Below, in pieces: positions 9,301 to 17,103 of a DNA stretch of 64,000 bases. The translations under genes were made by a program, and so were the position numbers. The notes under the pieces were generated by a model. The model was not told where the DNA came from and searched no databases. It saw nothing but the letters and a program-made list of their open reading frames with translations. Numbering within the stretch: the stretch's first letter is position 1; every line of letters starts with the position of its first letter. The stretch is from NCBI GenBank assembly GCA_943373175.1, contig CALSBM010000008.1, positions 1-64,000 of the forward strand. The letters run 5' to 3'. The DNA comes from JAIXUI01 sp943373175. Its GTDB lineage: Bacteria > Bacteroidota > Bacteroidia > UBA7662 > JAIXUI01.

Positions 9301-10380
9301 AGCAAACAAGTCGGCATAGCGGAACAGGTTTTTAACTCCGTACTCCTCACTATTTGTTTTAATAGTGCCATCATCTTTAGCAAATTTGCGTTCATCCATT
9401 TTTTGGTTCAGTGTTCCAAAAAACAGGTTCTGCAAAATGGCGTGGTAATAGTTTTGCGATTTACTGTCCTTGTTAAAGTCCTTCAGAATTTTCCCCAAGT
9501 GTGCTTCATTGAATAAGGCATTTGGCACCAGCGATTTTTCTTTGATAAACCAAATAAATACAACCCTTGTAATTAACCGAATAAGGTTGGTGGCATTTCG
9601 AACCTCTTTCTTTTTCTCCAAATCGTCAGGAAACGAAACGTTTTCCATTGCCCAGAAATACCAATTTGCCAAGTCTTTAAAGAACTTCTTGTTGAGTTCT
9701 GAAATATTGAGCGTGGCTTTCCATGCTTCGTGAAGTTTTACGAAACTGTGAAATTCAAATTTTTTGTAAAGCTCGTTCAGACTTAAGTCTTTCAGTATTT
9801 CCTTATGTGCCCGCTGCGGATTGGTAATGTCAATGTCTTTGATTAAGGTTACTTTCTCTAGTACATCTTTGCTGGTGTCTTTCTTGTGCAGTCTGCGGTC
9901 AATGATGGAAAGGGTGAGTTTATTTCCATATTGAAACAACACCATCACCGGCATTTTAAACGGCACATTCAGTTCACGGGTAATCTTTACCAACTCGCTG
10001 CGTTTGTAGCTTTCTTCTTTGAGTTGGATGGTGAAGAAAATAAAGCTATTGTATTCATTGCTATTGAATTTTGGAGGTTCAAAAACAAACTCAATTTGGC
10101 TGGTAATTCCTGAATTGAGTTCATTATCGGCCACCTGAAAAATAAACTCAATCTGCTTCCATTCATTTACCAAGGCTTTTTCTCTGTTGATGGCATTTTT
10201 AGAAAGATTGAAACTCTCCATAAAGCCATCAAAAGTAGCGGGGCTAATGCGTTCGGTTTTATTACTTGTGTAGCCTAACGCACTGTATAAAGCCAAACTA
10301 CTTTCATACAGTTTATTCCTGTTGAAAGCCTGAATAGCCTCTTCTATCTGCTTGAGTTTATCGTAATCTTTATCTGTCAT
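6331..10380 (-). CDS. Eco57I-type N6-adenine DNA methyltransferase, large
   Basis: 1349 residues. Order: N-terminal region without clear motif (1-~480), the conserved TGSFYTPREIVNYMV segment, SAM-binding motif DPACGSGAYPMG (~559-570), a charged helical insertion (~700-840), the catalytic GNPPYVQ (~874-880) for N6-adenine methylation, and a TaqI/Eco57I-like target-recognition region with WSNFEKPKIIYPNM near the C-terminus. No nuclease motif was recognised in the N-terminus, so cleavage is more likely to come from the neighbour. The stop overlaps the ATG of the remnant at 6334, and the start overlaps the stop of the DUF1016 nuclease gene (4 nt), so it sits third in the operon helicase - nuclease - methyltransferase. 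Base composition is more AT-rich than cphA or the genes after 17 kb, which fits horizontal acquisition. Likely role: self-marking arm of an anti-phage system. DISARM DrmMI proteins are of similar build. Confidence 0.92.
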   Translation of the reverse strand: MTDKDYDKLKQIEEAIQAFNRNKLYESSLALYSALGYTSNKTERISPATFDGFMESFNLSKNAINREKALVNEWKQIEFIFQVADNELNSGITSQIEFVFEPPKFNSNEYNSFIFFTIQLKEESYKRSELVKITRELNVPFKMPVMVLFQYGNKLTLSIIDRRLHKKDTSKDVLEKVTLIKDIDITNPQRAHKEILKDLSLNELYKKFEFHSFVKLHEAWKATLNISELNKKFFKDLANWYFWAMENVSFPDDLEKKKEVRNATNLIRLITRVVFIWFIKEKSLVPNALFNEAHLGKILKDFNKDSKSQNYYHAILQNLFFGTLNQKMDERKFAKDDGTIKTNSEEYGVKNLFRYADLFAISESDAMQLFKDVPFLNGGLFDCLDKPNEEGKIVYVDGFSRNPKQQAVVPDHLFFGEEREVDLNDIFATKNKKYKTRGLINLLESYKFTVAENTPIEEEIALDPELLGKVFENLLASYNPETQSTARKQTGSFYTPREIVNYMVDESLLEYIKQNVKNESKNFESRLRELISYAETPNPFDEQETKALIEGINNCKILDPACGSGAYPMGILHKMVHLLQKLDPENKHWKALQRQKAMEETEAAFNIGDKEERGKRLAEINDVFENNASDYGRKLYLIENCIYGIDIQPIAVQISKLRFFISLIIDQNKQATKENFGIRSLPNLETKFVAANTLIGLDIPTNDLFAESNPIKKIENELKSVRHEYFAASNRKEKLRLQKEDKKLRKHISELIKEQLIKKGNSEVIELKQLIQDEKGNLKQLEKSKEDYEIINTTDIFGAITQTKIDKKAKKIKAQKDRINNFEKELQIKELATNKDAIANVAEQIASFDPYDQNTFAPWFDPEWMFGLTTGFDIVIGNPPYVQLQKLGIVADVLQSKGFETFARTGDIYMLFFEKGQMLLKPKGNLVFITGSAWLRSNYGKSLRNFFLKNANGKILIDLSDADVFESATVLTTIFLLTKEKNKNELKALRITKKNQYLINNLAANFKLYHTIIKSLDENAWVITDTNKQQLKQKIGIQGKKLKDWNIEINRGIVTGLNEAFVIDDFAKNELIKNDPKSIEIIKPLLRGRDLGRFTFNDTKLWLIGTFPTLNLNIINYPAIKNHLLSFGKTKLDQTGEKGARKKTNNEWFETQDQIGYWSNFEKPKIIYPNMVKDLSFTFDDEGYYTNQKCFILTGTYLHYLLGVFNSTLFRYCFEDEFPELQGNSRELNKVVFDQIPIKEVDLKTDFDFKNITNIVILLKKQNQDTTFFERLIDAMVYELYLPEEIKAGGAEVLKHLTNLPELKKGEDEKNLKTIEKVYKELSDPKHPIGVALLKLLTIEEVNIIEGRK

Positions 10381-11405
10381 TTTGGTTCAAGGTTATCCAG
10401 TCTATCACTCATTCTGTCTTGTTCTATCAGGGCTTTCAATTCTTCCTCCTTTGGCAAATACAAGAGGTACTTACTGGCAAATATTTGCGCATTGTCTTTT
10501 GGTAATGTTATCTCAACCAAAGTATCTTTTTTGTCTCTACTTAGAATAATGCCAATGGTAGGTAACTCATCGCTCGACTTTACAAAGCGGTCATAGTAAT
10601 TTACATACATCTGCATTTGTCCTAAATCTTGATGCTTTAATTTGCCAATTTTCAAATCAATCAAAACGAAACATCGCAACAATCGATTGTAAAAAACAAG
10701 GTCAACTCTAAAATGTTCTTCATCAAAACTAAATCTCATTTGCCTACCCACAAAGGTGAATCCTTTGCCAAGTTCAAGTAAATATTTTTCAATTTTATCA
10801 ATCAGAGCTTGTTCTAAATCCGATTCAGAATAGATACTCTTTTCGGGCAAATCTAAAAAATCAAGTATGTATGGGTCTTTGATAGCATCTATAGGTTTTT
10901 CAATTATTTGTCCTTTGCTTCCGAGTGCTTTAACTCCTTTTTTATCTTTAGAAATCAACAGCCGTTGAAACAAACCTGAACTAATTTGTCTTTCAAGTTC
11001 CCTTACACTCCAGTTACCATTTTCTGCTTCTATTTGGTAAAAACTGCGTTCATTTTCATCGGGCAGTCTAATAAGGTGAATATAGTGTGTCCAGCTTAAA
11101 CTTTGCGAAATCGGTGATTTCGCATTCTTGTAGCAGATATAAAATTTTCGAATAAGCTCTAAGTTTCTTTTAGAATACCCTTTGCCAAATTCTTTAGTAA
11201 GGTTAAGTGATAATTCATGTATTAAATAGGTGCCATATTCTGCTTCATTTTTGCCATTTTGTTCTTGTTCTACAATCTGTTTTCCCAATTCAAAATAGGT
11301 TTCTACCATTAAATGATTTACGCTATAAATCAGTCTTTGCTGGGCAAAACGAAGTAAATTCTTTACTTGTTCAATAAATATTGTGTCAATTTTATGTTTA
11401 GCCAT
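10377..11405 (-). CDS. YhcG / DUF1016 family PD-(D/E)XK nuclease
   Basis: 342 residues with the two DUF1016 parts: an N-terminal helical domain (~10-150, with YGTYLIHELS, FGKGYSKRNLELIRKFY and LSWTHYIHLIRL) and a C-terminal nuclease fold (~185-335). Catalytic candidates are Asp235 in FRVDLVFYN, Asp250-x-Lys252 in FVLIDLKIG, and Gln264 in the QMQMYVNYYD segment, the usual PD-(D/E)XK layout with Asp in place of Glu. Start at 11405 lies 3 nt after the helicase stop; the stop overlaps the next ATG by 4 nt. This position between an SNF2 helicase and an adenine methyltransferase suggests it supplies DNA cleavage for the cassette. DUF1016 genes are also known as cargo of type I R-M loci, where they may act independently, so the functional link is inferred. 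Confidence 0.9.
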   Translation of the reverse strand: MAKHKIDTIFIEQVKNLLRFAQQRLIYSVNHLMVETYFELGKQIVEQEQNGKNEAEYGTYLIHELSLNLTKEFGKGYSKRNLELIRKFYICYKNAKSPISQSLSWTHYIHLIRLPDENERSFYQIEAENGNWSVRELERQISSGLFQRLLISKDKKGVKALGSKGQIIEKPIDAIKDPYILDFLDLPEKSIYSESDLEQALIDKIEKYLLELGKGFTFVGRQMRFSFDEEHFRVDLVFYNRLLRCFVLIDLKIGKLKHQDLGQMQMYVNYYDRFVKSSDELPTIGIILSRDKKDTLVEITLPKDNAQIFASKYLLYLPKEEELKALIEQDRMSDRLDNLEPK

Positions 11406-11408
11406 TGC

Positions 11409-14400
11409 CTATTTCAAAATTAACCAAGTAATGAGTTCAAATTTATTAGCACCGTCAAGTTGTTTTTCTTGCGGAATAAGGGTTGCGTTTCGGCTGCCTG
11501 ATAACATTCCTAAATTCTTTTTCTTGAAAGTGCCCGTTATTGCTTTAACCGATTCAGTAAGCAAAGCCGCATATTGGCTGGTGTCTAATCCGTTGTTTGT
11601 TTCTTCGTTGAACAAATCGCACAATTGCTGAATCGGTTCGTTTTTACCTGTGCAAAGCAAGCGATAGATATCGAGTATTTGTTTCGGGTGAGTAAAATTG
11701 TAACGCACGGTTCCATCATTGCGAACATACACTAAGAAGTATGGCTGCAATGGATTAACTTTTTCGTTTCCTGCACTGTCGCCCAATTGTCGCAAACAAA
11801 ATATTACTCCGGGTTTTACTACTTCAGAAGCATCCTGATTAAAAAGTGTTGATTCTAATTTGTAGGGAACTAAAGCATAAATGCCAAGCGGTGCTGCTTC
11901 TAATTCCTTGCGGTTTGCTTCAATAAAGTTGAGCAAATCCATTCGGAAATCGTCCAAAGAGAAGTTGCTTAACGAAACGCCACCTTCATTCAATTCGTCC
12001 ATATCCAACACTTCATCCTGTAAGCGTTTCAATTGCTTGTCACGGAATTTCAAATCATCTTCTACCAGTTCCTGAATTTGCTCTTTGTTCAAAAGATTGT
12101 CTTCGTTTGTACCGCTAATGTCCACCAACGCCATTCTTGCTTCAACCCTTGATTTCAGTTTGATGTAATTGTCAAGGTCTTTGGTAGGCCAAAAATTTAC
12201 CAAATGCACTTTGTTGTTGATAGAACCAATACGGTCTATGCGTCCAAAACGCTGAATGATACGAACTGGATTCCAATGAATGTCATAGTTTACCAAGTAG
12301 TCGCAGTCCTGCAAGTTTTGACCTTCGCTGATACAATCGGTAGCTATCAGAATATCAATTTCCCCATCTTCGTCTTTCGGCATTGTTTTTTGCGAACTAC
12401 GCTTTTTGCTGATTGGTGAAAAGTTGGTAAGGATGTGATTGTATTCCGTATTTTCAGAATACCCTTTTGGTTTGAATGTCGTTTTGTTTTCACTTCCGCC
12501 TGTTACTAATGCAATGTTTACCCGAAGTTCATCCTTTGCCCATTGCTCCATATTTTCATATAAATATTTAGCAGTGTCTGCAAAAGCTGTAAACACCAAT
12601 ACCTTTTTGTTTTCTGTGCCTGTTTTTGTTACGGTAGGATTTTGAACTTTCATTTTGATTAACCCTTTCAGTTCTTTCAATTTTGCATCACGTTTGGCAT
12701 CTACATCTTTTGCTCTCAACAGCAATTCATACAATTGGTCTTTGTCTTCTTGCATTGCGGCTTTCCAATCGACCAATCTTAAATGATTCATTTTGAAAGT
12801 AAGTTTTTCACCTACTTCCAAAGCTTCTCTCAAATCATCATCTTCAATAGCATCGATGTCTATGTCTTCTATTTCTAAATCAGGATTTTCATCCTTGTAT
12901 TTTTGGAAGCGGTCAATTCGGTTTTCTAAATTTTCAATGCGGTTTATAGTTCGCTGTAAAGTTTCACGGAATGAATAGATGGAACTCTCCAAGCGTTTCA
13001 TAAAATTCACTTTCATCATTCCGATTAAGTAACTTTCACGTAACTCCTGCGAAAACATTTTAACAGCAGCAGGGCCTGATTTCTTCATTACCTTTTCTTC
13101 ATACAACGCCTTGTGTTCCGGCAATACAAAAGAACTTGGCGTGAAGTGAACCAGTTTGTAGTTGCTTATTTTCTCATTTAGTTTTTCGTAAGTAATAAAT
13201 TTATGTTCAGTGTCAATTACTGGGTAAATAGAATGAACAGGCTCGTGGTCTGGAAAACCACCAATGCGTTCCATTTCACTTTTGTAATACTTTTTAATGT
13301 GTTTACGAGAACGGGCAATGGTTAAAGCATCTAATAATTTAAAGAAAGCAGAATCTAAATCGTTCAACAAATCTTTTGTAGTCCGTTCCTCCTTCATTCT
13401 TGCCTTTGCCCAGTTGGTAAAACGCAATTGCGATTGTTTCAGCAATTCGGCAATGCTATCAATGCCTAATTTTCCTTCATCGTCACCAGCAAAGGCATTG
13501 TCATTTTCGGCTGTGATATACATTAACTGATTACGAAGGTCTTTCAGTTCGTTGTTTACAGGAGTTGCACTCAACAAAAGCACTTTAGTTTTTTTGCCAC
13601 CAAGAATGATGTCTTGCATCAATCTTTCGTAACGACTTTTGCGAATGGTATTTCCTTCTTCGTCTTTCTTTCCTTTTTTATTGTTTCGGAAATTGTGGCT
13701 TTCGTCAATCACCACCAAATCATAAGCACCCCAGTTGAAATTTGATAAATCAATACTGTCGGCTTCGGTATGTCCTTTCTCACGGCTCAGGTCAGTGTGA
13801 TACATAACCGTGTAGGAGAAACGGTCTTTAGGGAAAGGGTTTAAGGTATGTCCTTTGTGTGCTTGATAAACTGTCCAGTTGTCTCGCAATTTTTTTGGTG
13901 TTAAAACCAAAATGCGATAGTTAAGCATTTCGAAATACTTGATAACTGCTAATGCTTCATAAGTTTTACCCAAACCCACACTGTCGGCAATGATGCAACC
14001 ATTGTATTTTAAAATTTTGTTGATTGCACCTCTAACACCGTGTTGTTGGAAAGTGAAAAGCGTTTTCCAAATTTCAGAATCGTAAAGATTGGCTTTGATG
14101 TCTGAAAGTCCAGAAGCATCAGTTTCATTGAGGTATTGTTCAAAAATGTGGAACAATGTTTTGTAATAAACAAATTCAGGGCTGTTGTCACGGTGAAGAA
14201 GTTCAATGTATTTCAGCACTTGGTCTTTTACATCCTCTACTTCCACATCTTCCATTTCATTGTTCCAAAGTTTGTCAAACCATTCTTTCAGGTCAGATAA
14301 ATCTCTTCGGTCATTAACCAAAAGGTTAAGTTCTATGTTTGGGCGTGAGCCCAAACCAAGACCATTAACCGTGAAGTTGGAGCTGCCGGTTACAGCTTCT

Positions 14401-14819
14401 TCAACTCCATTGGGCTTTTCGATGTGGTAAAGTTTGCCGTGCAAAAAGTCAGGTCGAACCATTGATTTGATTTCAACCTTTTTCCTTATCCAATTTGCAC
14501 ACTGTTTGGCTAATACTTTTTGTTGAAGTCTGTTTTCAACTGGAATAACCAATTTATCATCTTCAATTTTATAATTCTTTGCATCTGTAGAAGAAGCTAC
14601 ACTTTTAATAAATCGTGGTTCACCGAAAAGCAATCTCAATGAATTTACATTGTCAAGTTGCGGCTTTAGTTTTTCGTAAGCGTATATGGTAAAGTATGCG
14701 GTAACAAAAGAAAGATTGGAGTTGTTTTCGATATTGTCAACGAGGAAATCTCCAACACTGCCGTTAGAAAAGTTGTCTCTGATACTCTTTATATTTTTCT
14801 TAGGTATTGATTCTTTCAT
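11409..14819 (-). CDS. SNF2-family helicase with N-terminal PLD-like domain
   Basis: 1136 residues. The N-terminus (~20-190) is a phospholipase-D-like domain with one HxK motif: His127-x-Lys129 and GSSN at 145-148. The SNF2 motor follows, with Walker A DSVGLGKT (279-286), DESH box (372-375), LLLSATPVNN, then a long coiled insertion (~600-720) and the second RecA lobe with FTAFADTAKYL, ATDCISEGQNLQ and RIIQRFGRIDRIG (~852-865). A further ~250 residues follow before the stop. One PLD motif per chain means a dimer would be needed for an active nuclease. It is the first gene of the operon; spacing to the nuclease gene is 3 nt. The helicase likely translocates on invading DNA, with cleavage by its own PLD domain and/or the DUF1016 partner. 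No exact TAnnTTTG box was found, although TATTTTAG-like sequences lie just upstream. Confidence 0.92.
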   Translation of the reverse strand: MKESIPKKNIKSIRDNFSNGSVGDFLVDNIENNSNLSFVTAYFTIYAYEKLKPQLDNVNSLRLLFGEPRFIKSVASSTDAKNYKIEDDKLVIPVENRLQQKVLAKQCANWIRKKVEIKSMVRPDFLHGKLYHIEKPNGVEEAVTGSSNFTVNGLGLGSRPNIELNLLVNDRRDLSDLKEWFDKLWNNEMEDVEVEDVKDQVLKYIELLHRDNSPEFVYYKTLFHIFEQYLNETDASGLSDIKANLYDSEIWKTLFTFQQHGVRGAINKILKYNGCIIADSVGLGKTYEALAVIKYFEMLNYRILVLTPKKLRDNWTVYQAHKGHTLNPFPKDRFSYTVMYHTDLSREKGHTEADSIDLSNFNWGAYDLVVIDESHNFRNNKKGKKDEEGNTIRKSRYERLMQDIILGGKKTKVLLLSATPVNNELKDLRNQLMYITAENDNAFAGDDEGKLGIDSIAELLKQSQLRFTNWAKARMKEERTTKDLLNDLDSAFFKLLDALTIARSRKHIKKYYKSEMERIGGFPDHEPVHSIYPVIDTEHKFITYEKLNEKISNYKLVHFTPSSFVLPEHKALYEEKVMKKSGPAAVKMFSQELRESYLIGMMKVNFMKRLESSIYSFRETLQRTINRIENLENRIDRFQKYKDENPDLEIEDIDIDAIEDDDLREALEVGEKLTFKMNHLRLVDWKAAMQEDKDQLYELLLRAKDVDAKRDAKLKELKGLIKMKVQNPTVTKTGTENKKVLVFTAFADTAKYLYENMEQWAKDELRVNIALVTGGSENKTTFKPKGYSENTEYNHILTNFSPISKKRSSQKTMPKDEDGEIDILIATDCISEGQNLQDCDYLVNYDIHWNPVRIIQRFGRIDRIGSINNKVHLVNFWPTKDLDNYIKLKSRVEARMALVDISGTNEDNLLNKEQIQELVEDDLKFRDKQLKRLQDEVLDMDELNEGGVSLSNFSLDDFRMDLLNFIEANRKELEAAPLGIYALVPYKLESTLFNQDASEVVKPGVIFCLRQLGDSAGNEKVNPLQPYFLVYVRNDGTVRYNFTHPKQILDIYRLLCTGKNEPIQQLCDLFNEETNNGLDTSQYAALLTESVKAITGTFKKKNLGMLSGSRNATLIPQEKQLDGANKFELITWLILK

Positions 14820-15393
14820 TTGGCTTCTAAAATAGTAAAAATAGGTCGTCCTGTGTCATTGGCGGGTGGGAGAATTGGCTCTTTTGCACGCTCTGGTCTG
14901 TGTATTTGCTTGTAAGAATTGCAAATGTGCTAATTGTGCAGTGGGCTTCTCAGCGTGTTGCCAACATCCCTCTATACGCAACTCCTCCAAACTTGCGTAT
15001 AGATTCGCTTTTGTTGGAGGTGGCTGGGGAGTGAACTGTTCCTTTTGGTGTGTTGTGGTGTCGGGCAGTGCCTTCAGGGGAGGCTACAATTGCATTTTTC
15101 AGGGGGCTTACGATGGGTTAGGTTGGTTTTCAAATTTAAGGAATGCTGATATTGGTACACCTGCTATCTATCGCTTTTTCTTGTTGTTGGGGGATAAAAA
15201 GTTATTGTAATAGGGATTTCGGGGGCAAGACGTATGGGAAGTATTGCGCTGCTTGATTTTTCGTTCCCTTTTTAGCGGCTGTTTAAGGCGTTTTCTTTGA
15301 TTTATAGCTGTTTTTTAAATGTGCAGGTGCTTAAAGCGTCCTGAATTGGTGCTATATAAGCTAGTGACCCACTACTATGTCCACTATATATCC
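14820..15393. other. Intergenic stretch at the right edge of the defence island
   Basis: No credible gene. A plus-strand open frame at 14866-15210 is Cys/Gly/Trp-rich with no recognisable domain and is probably not expressed. The only structure seen is the inverted repeat at 14972-15002. Base composition (G/T-rich on the plus strand at 15000-15300) differs from both the island genes and cphB. Confidence 0.5.
14972..15002. repeat. 31-bp inverted repeat with perfect 10-bp arms
   Basis: CTATACGCAA (14972-14981) and TTGCGTATAG (14993-15002) are exact reverse complements, separated by 11 nt (CTCCTCCAAAC). It sits about 150 nt before the helicase start, at the island border. It could be a recombination or integration trace, or a folded transcript element; there is no U-tract for a classical terminator. 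Confidence 0.7.
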
Positions 15394-15708
15394 CACCTCT
15401 TCGCATGACCTTCCCACCTCTTTGCATCACCTTCCCACCTCTTTGCATCACCTTCCCAACTCTTTGCATGACCTTCCCACCTCTTCGCATAATCTTCCCA
15501 CCTCTTCGAATGACCTTCCCACCTCAATGTTTGATCTTCCCACCTCAATGTTTGAGTGTCTCACCTTAATGTTTGTGTGTCCCACCTCAATGCTTGAGCG
15601 TCCCACCTCAATGTTTGAACGTCCCTCCTCAATGTTTGTGTGTCCCACCTCAATGTTTGTGTGTCCCACTTAAATGCTTAAGCGTCCCACCTCAGTGTTT
15701 GACCTATC
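15394..15708. repeat. Minisatellite: fifteen 21-bp tandem units
   Basis: Units begin at 15394 and every 21 nt after. The first six follow CACCTCTTTGCATCACCTTCC and the remaining nine follow CACCTCAATGTTTGTGTGTC(C), so two sub-families lie side by side. Because 21 is a multiple of three, open frames appear on both strands (LPTSLHH-type and EVGHTNI-type heptads). These have no start context and are most likely artefacts. There are no spacers, so it is not a CRISPR array. Copy number is likely variable between strains. Confidence 0.9.
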
Positions 15709-15730
15709 CTCCTATTTGAATGACATTCAC

Positions 15731-15961
15731 AACATCATTCGCGAAAATCTGCGCTTCCCAATCACCTAACGACAATCTTCGTATCTGCGAAAATCTGCGG
15801 GAAATGTGTCACGGCAACTAAATAGGATAGCTCAGTTTCCCGATCACCTAACGGTAATCTGCGAAAATCTGCGGGAAACGTGTAATGGCAACCCAATAGA
15901 ATATCCTGTTTCCCCCTGATTATAGCGTTCAACTTTCACCACATCATTCGCGATAATGTGC
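15731..15961. repeat. Cluster of dispersed intergenic repeats
   Basis: Two ~65-nt direct copies (about 15761-15829 and 15843-15905) share CACCTAACG...AATCT and TCTGCGAAAATCTGCGGGAA. They are flanked by two copies of a shorter element, CATCATTCGCGA (15734 and 15943 areas). A related sequence, with ATCAGCGCAAATCAGCGGGA, occurs at about 30725-30745. Repeats of this type are scattered in non-coding DNA and point to a genome-wide intergenic family. Confidence 0.65.
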
Positions 15962-16172
15962 GATAAACTTGCAGCTCTAAATGGTCTTCTTCAATTGTGT
16001 AAATTCCTTTCTTTTAACCACCCATTTTTTACCACCAGTTTAACCTAAGGTTTAAAAAACTGGGCGGCTTCTGCAAAATCACTGCACGCTTTGCGTGAAA
16101 AAACATCGCCGCTTGAAGCTCCATTCCTCTTCCTATCCTCGTATTAATCCTAGAATTAACTAAAATTTAAAA

Positions 16173-16180
16173 TACATTTG
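16173..16180 (+). promoter_or_regulatory. Bacteroidota -7 promoter box for cphB
   Basis: TACATTTG matches TAnnTTTG exactly and ends 32 nt before the cphB ATG, giving a short leader. No clear -33 TTTG was found. The repeat-rich DNA lies upstream, so cphB keeps its own promoter despite the island. Confidence 0.6.
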
Positions 16181-16212
16181 AAGTGCATCAATCATCACCA
16201 AACGGGTAAATC

Positions 16213-17085
16213 ATGCGGGGAATCCTGATTCCGATAGGCGGAAACGAAGATAAAGGCCAAAACAGAAGCCATGAAGACAGCGAAATGTACACACTCGAAT
16301 TCATCGATAATGGCATTTTGGCTAATGTTGTGAGAGAAAGTGGTGGCAAAGACGCGCAAATAGTAGTGGTTACTACGGCCAGCAGCATTCCAGTTGAAGT
16401 TGGTAAAAACTACGTAGATGCATTCTCCAAATTAGGCTGTTCTTATATACAAGTGCTCGATATCCGAAGCACAGAAAAAGCGGAAAGTAAAGAGGTAATG
16501 GCCGCTGTGAGGAATGCCGACTGCCTTATGTTCTCCGGCGGCGACCAAAGCAAAATCGTGGACATCATCGGGGATACAGCACTTCACCGGCTAATCAACA
16601 AAAAATTGCAGGATGAAGCGTTCGTGTTGGCAGGCACCAGCGCAGGTGCTATGTGCATGAGTAACGAAATGATTAGCGGCGGCCATAGTACAGAAGCACT
16701 GTTCAAAGGCGGCGTAAGCATGAGAAAAGGCATGTCATTCCTGCCTCATGTAATCATCGACACGCACTTTATTCAGCGAGGAAGGTTTGGACGTCTTTCG
16801 GAAGCTGTGGCAGAGTTCCCTCGTTTGCTGGGATTGGGTTTGGCGGAAGACACCGGCCTCATCATCCGCAATGGTTATGAATGCGAAGTGATAGGCTCAG
16901 GCATGGTCATCGTCTTCGACCCGAGTAAAATCACCCACAACAACGTGAAGTCCGTTCGCGAAGGAGTTCCTCTTACCCTCACCAACTTAGTCGTCAGCGT
17001 TTTAGCCTTAGGCGACCGATTCAACTTAGCCAGCAGGGAAGTTGAAGTGCTTTCGTTGGAAGAATACGACCGTTTGAAAGCTTAA
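16213..17085 (+). CDS. cphB: Cyanophycinase
   Basis: 290 residues; a serine peptidase of family S51 that cuts cyanophycin to beta-Asp-Arg dipeptides in the cytoplasm. Motifs: GGNEDKG near the N-terminus, FSGGDQ (108-112), nucleophile Ser143 in GTSAGAM, His185 in IDTHFIQRGR, and Glu212 in GLAEDTG. The spacing Ser-His-Glu (42 and 27 residues) equals that of the Synechocystis enzyme (132/174/201), which strongly supports an intact active site. Start ATG at 16213 gives MRGILIPIGGNEDKG, fitting the family. The partner cphA is at 1128-3782, divergent, now separated by the defence island. No isoaspartyl dipeptidase gene, which would finish the pathway, is seen in this window. An OxyR-type regulator gene converges on it with an 18-nt gap. 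Confidence 0.95.
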   Translation: MRGILIPIGGNEDKGQNRSHEDSEMYTLEFIDNGILANVVRESGGKDAQIVVVTTASSIPVEVGKNYVDAFSKLGCSYIQVLDIRSTEKAESKEVMAAVRNADCLMFSGGDQSKIVDIIGDTALHRLINKKLQDEAFVLAGTSAGAMCMSNEMISGGHSTEALFKGGVSMRKGMSFLPHVIIDTHFIQRGRFGRLSEAVAEFPRLLGLGLAEDTGLIIRNGYECEVIGSGMVIVFDPSKITHNNVKSVREGVPLTLTNLVVSVLALGDRFNLASREVEVLSLEEYDRLKA

Positions 17086-17103
17086 ATCTGGCAAACTCCT
17101 TTA

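Noticed and set aside
6331..14819. Complete class 1 DISARM system
   Set aside because: Helicase and methyltransferase are similar in type, but DrmA, DrmB and a separate DrmC are not in the window.
14866..15210. Plus-strand open frame of 114 codons with many Cys and Trp
   Set aside because: No recognisable domain, no promoter box, and biased composition of a G/T-rich non-coding stretch.
15377..15673. Open frames on both strands across the 21-bp repeats, possible heptad-repeat proteins
   Set aside because: Frames stay open only because the unit length is a multiple of three; no signal peptide, start context or flanking domain.
15394..15708. Possible CRISPR array
   Set aside because: Units are contiguous with no unique spacers, and no cas genes are nearby.
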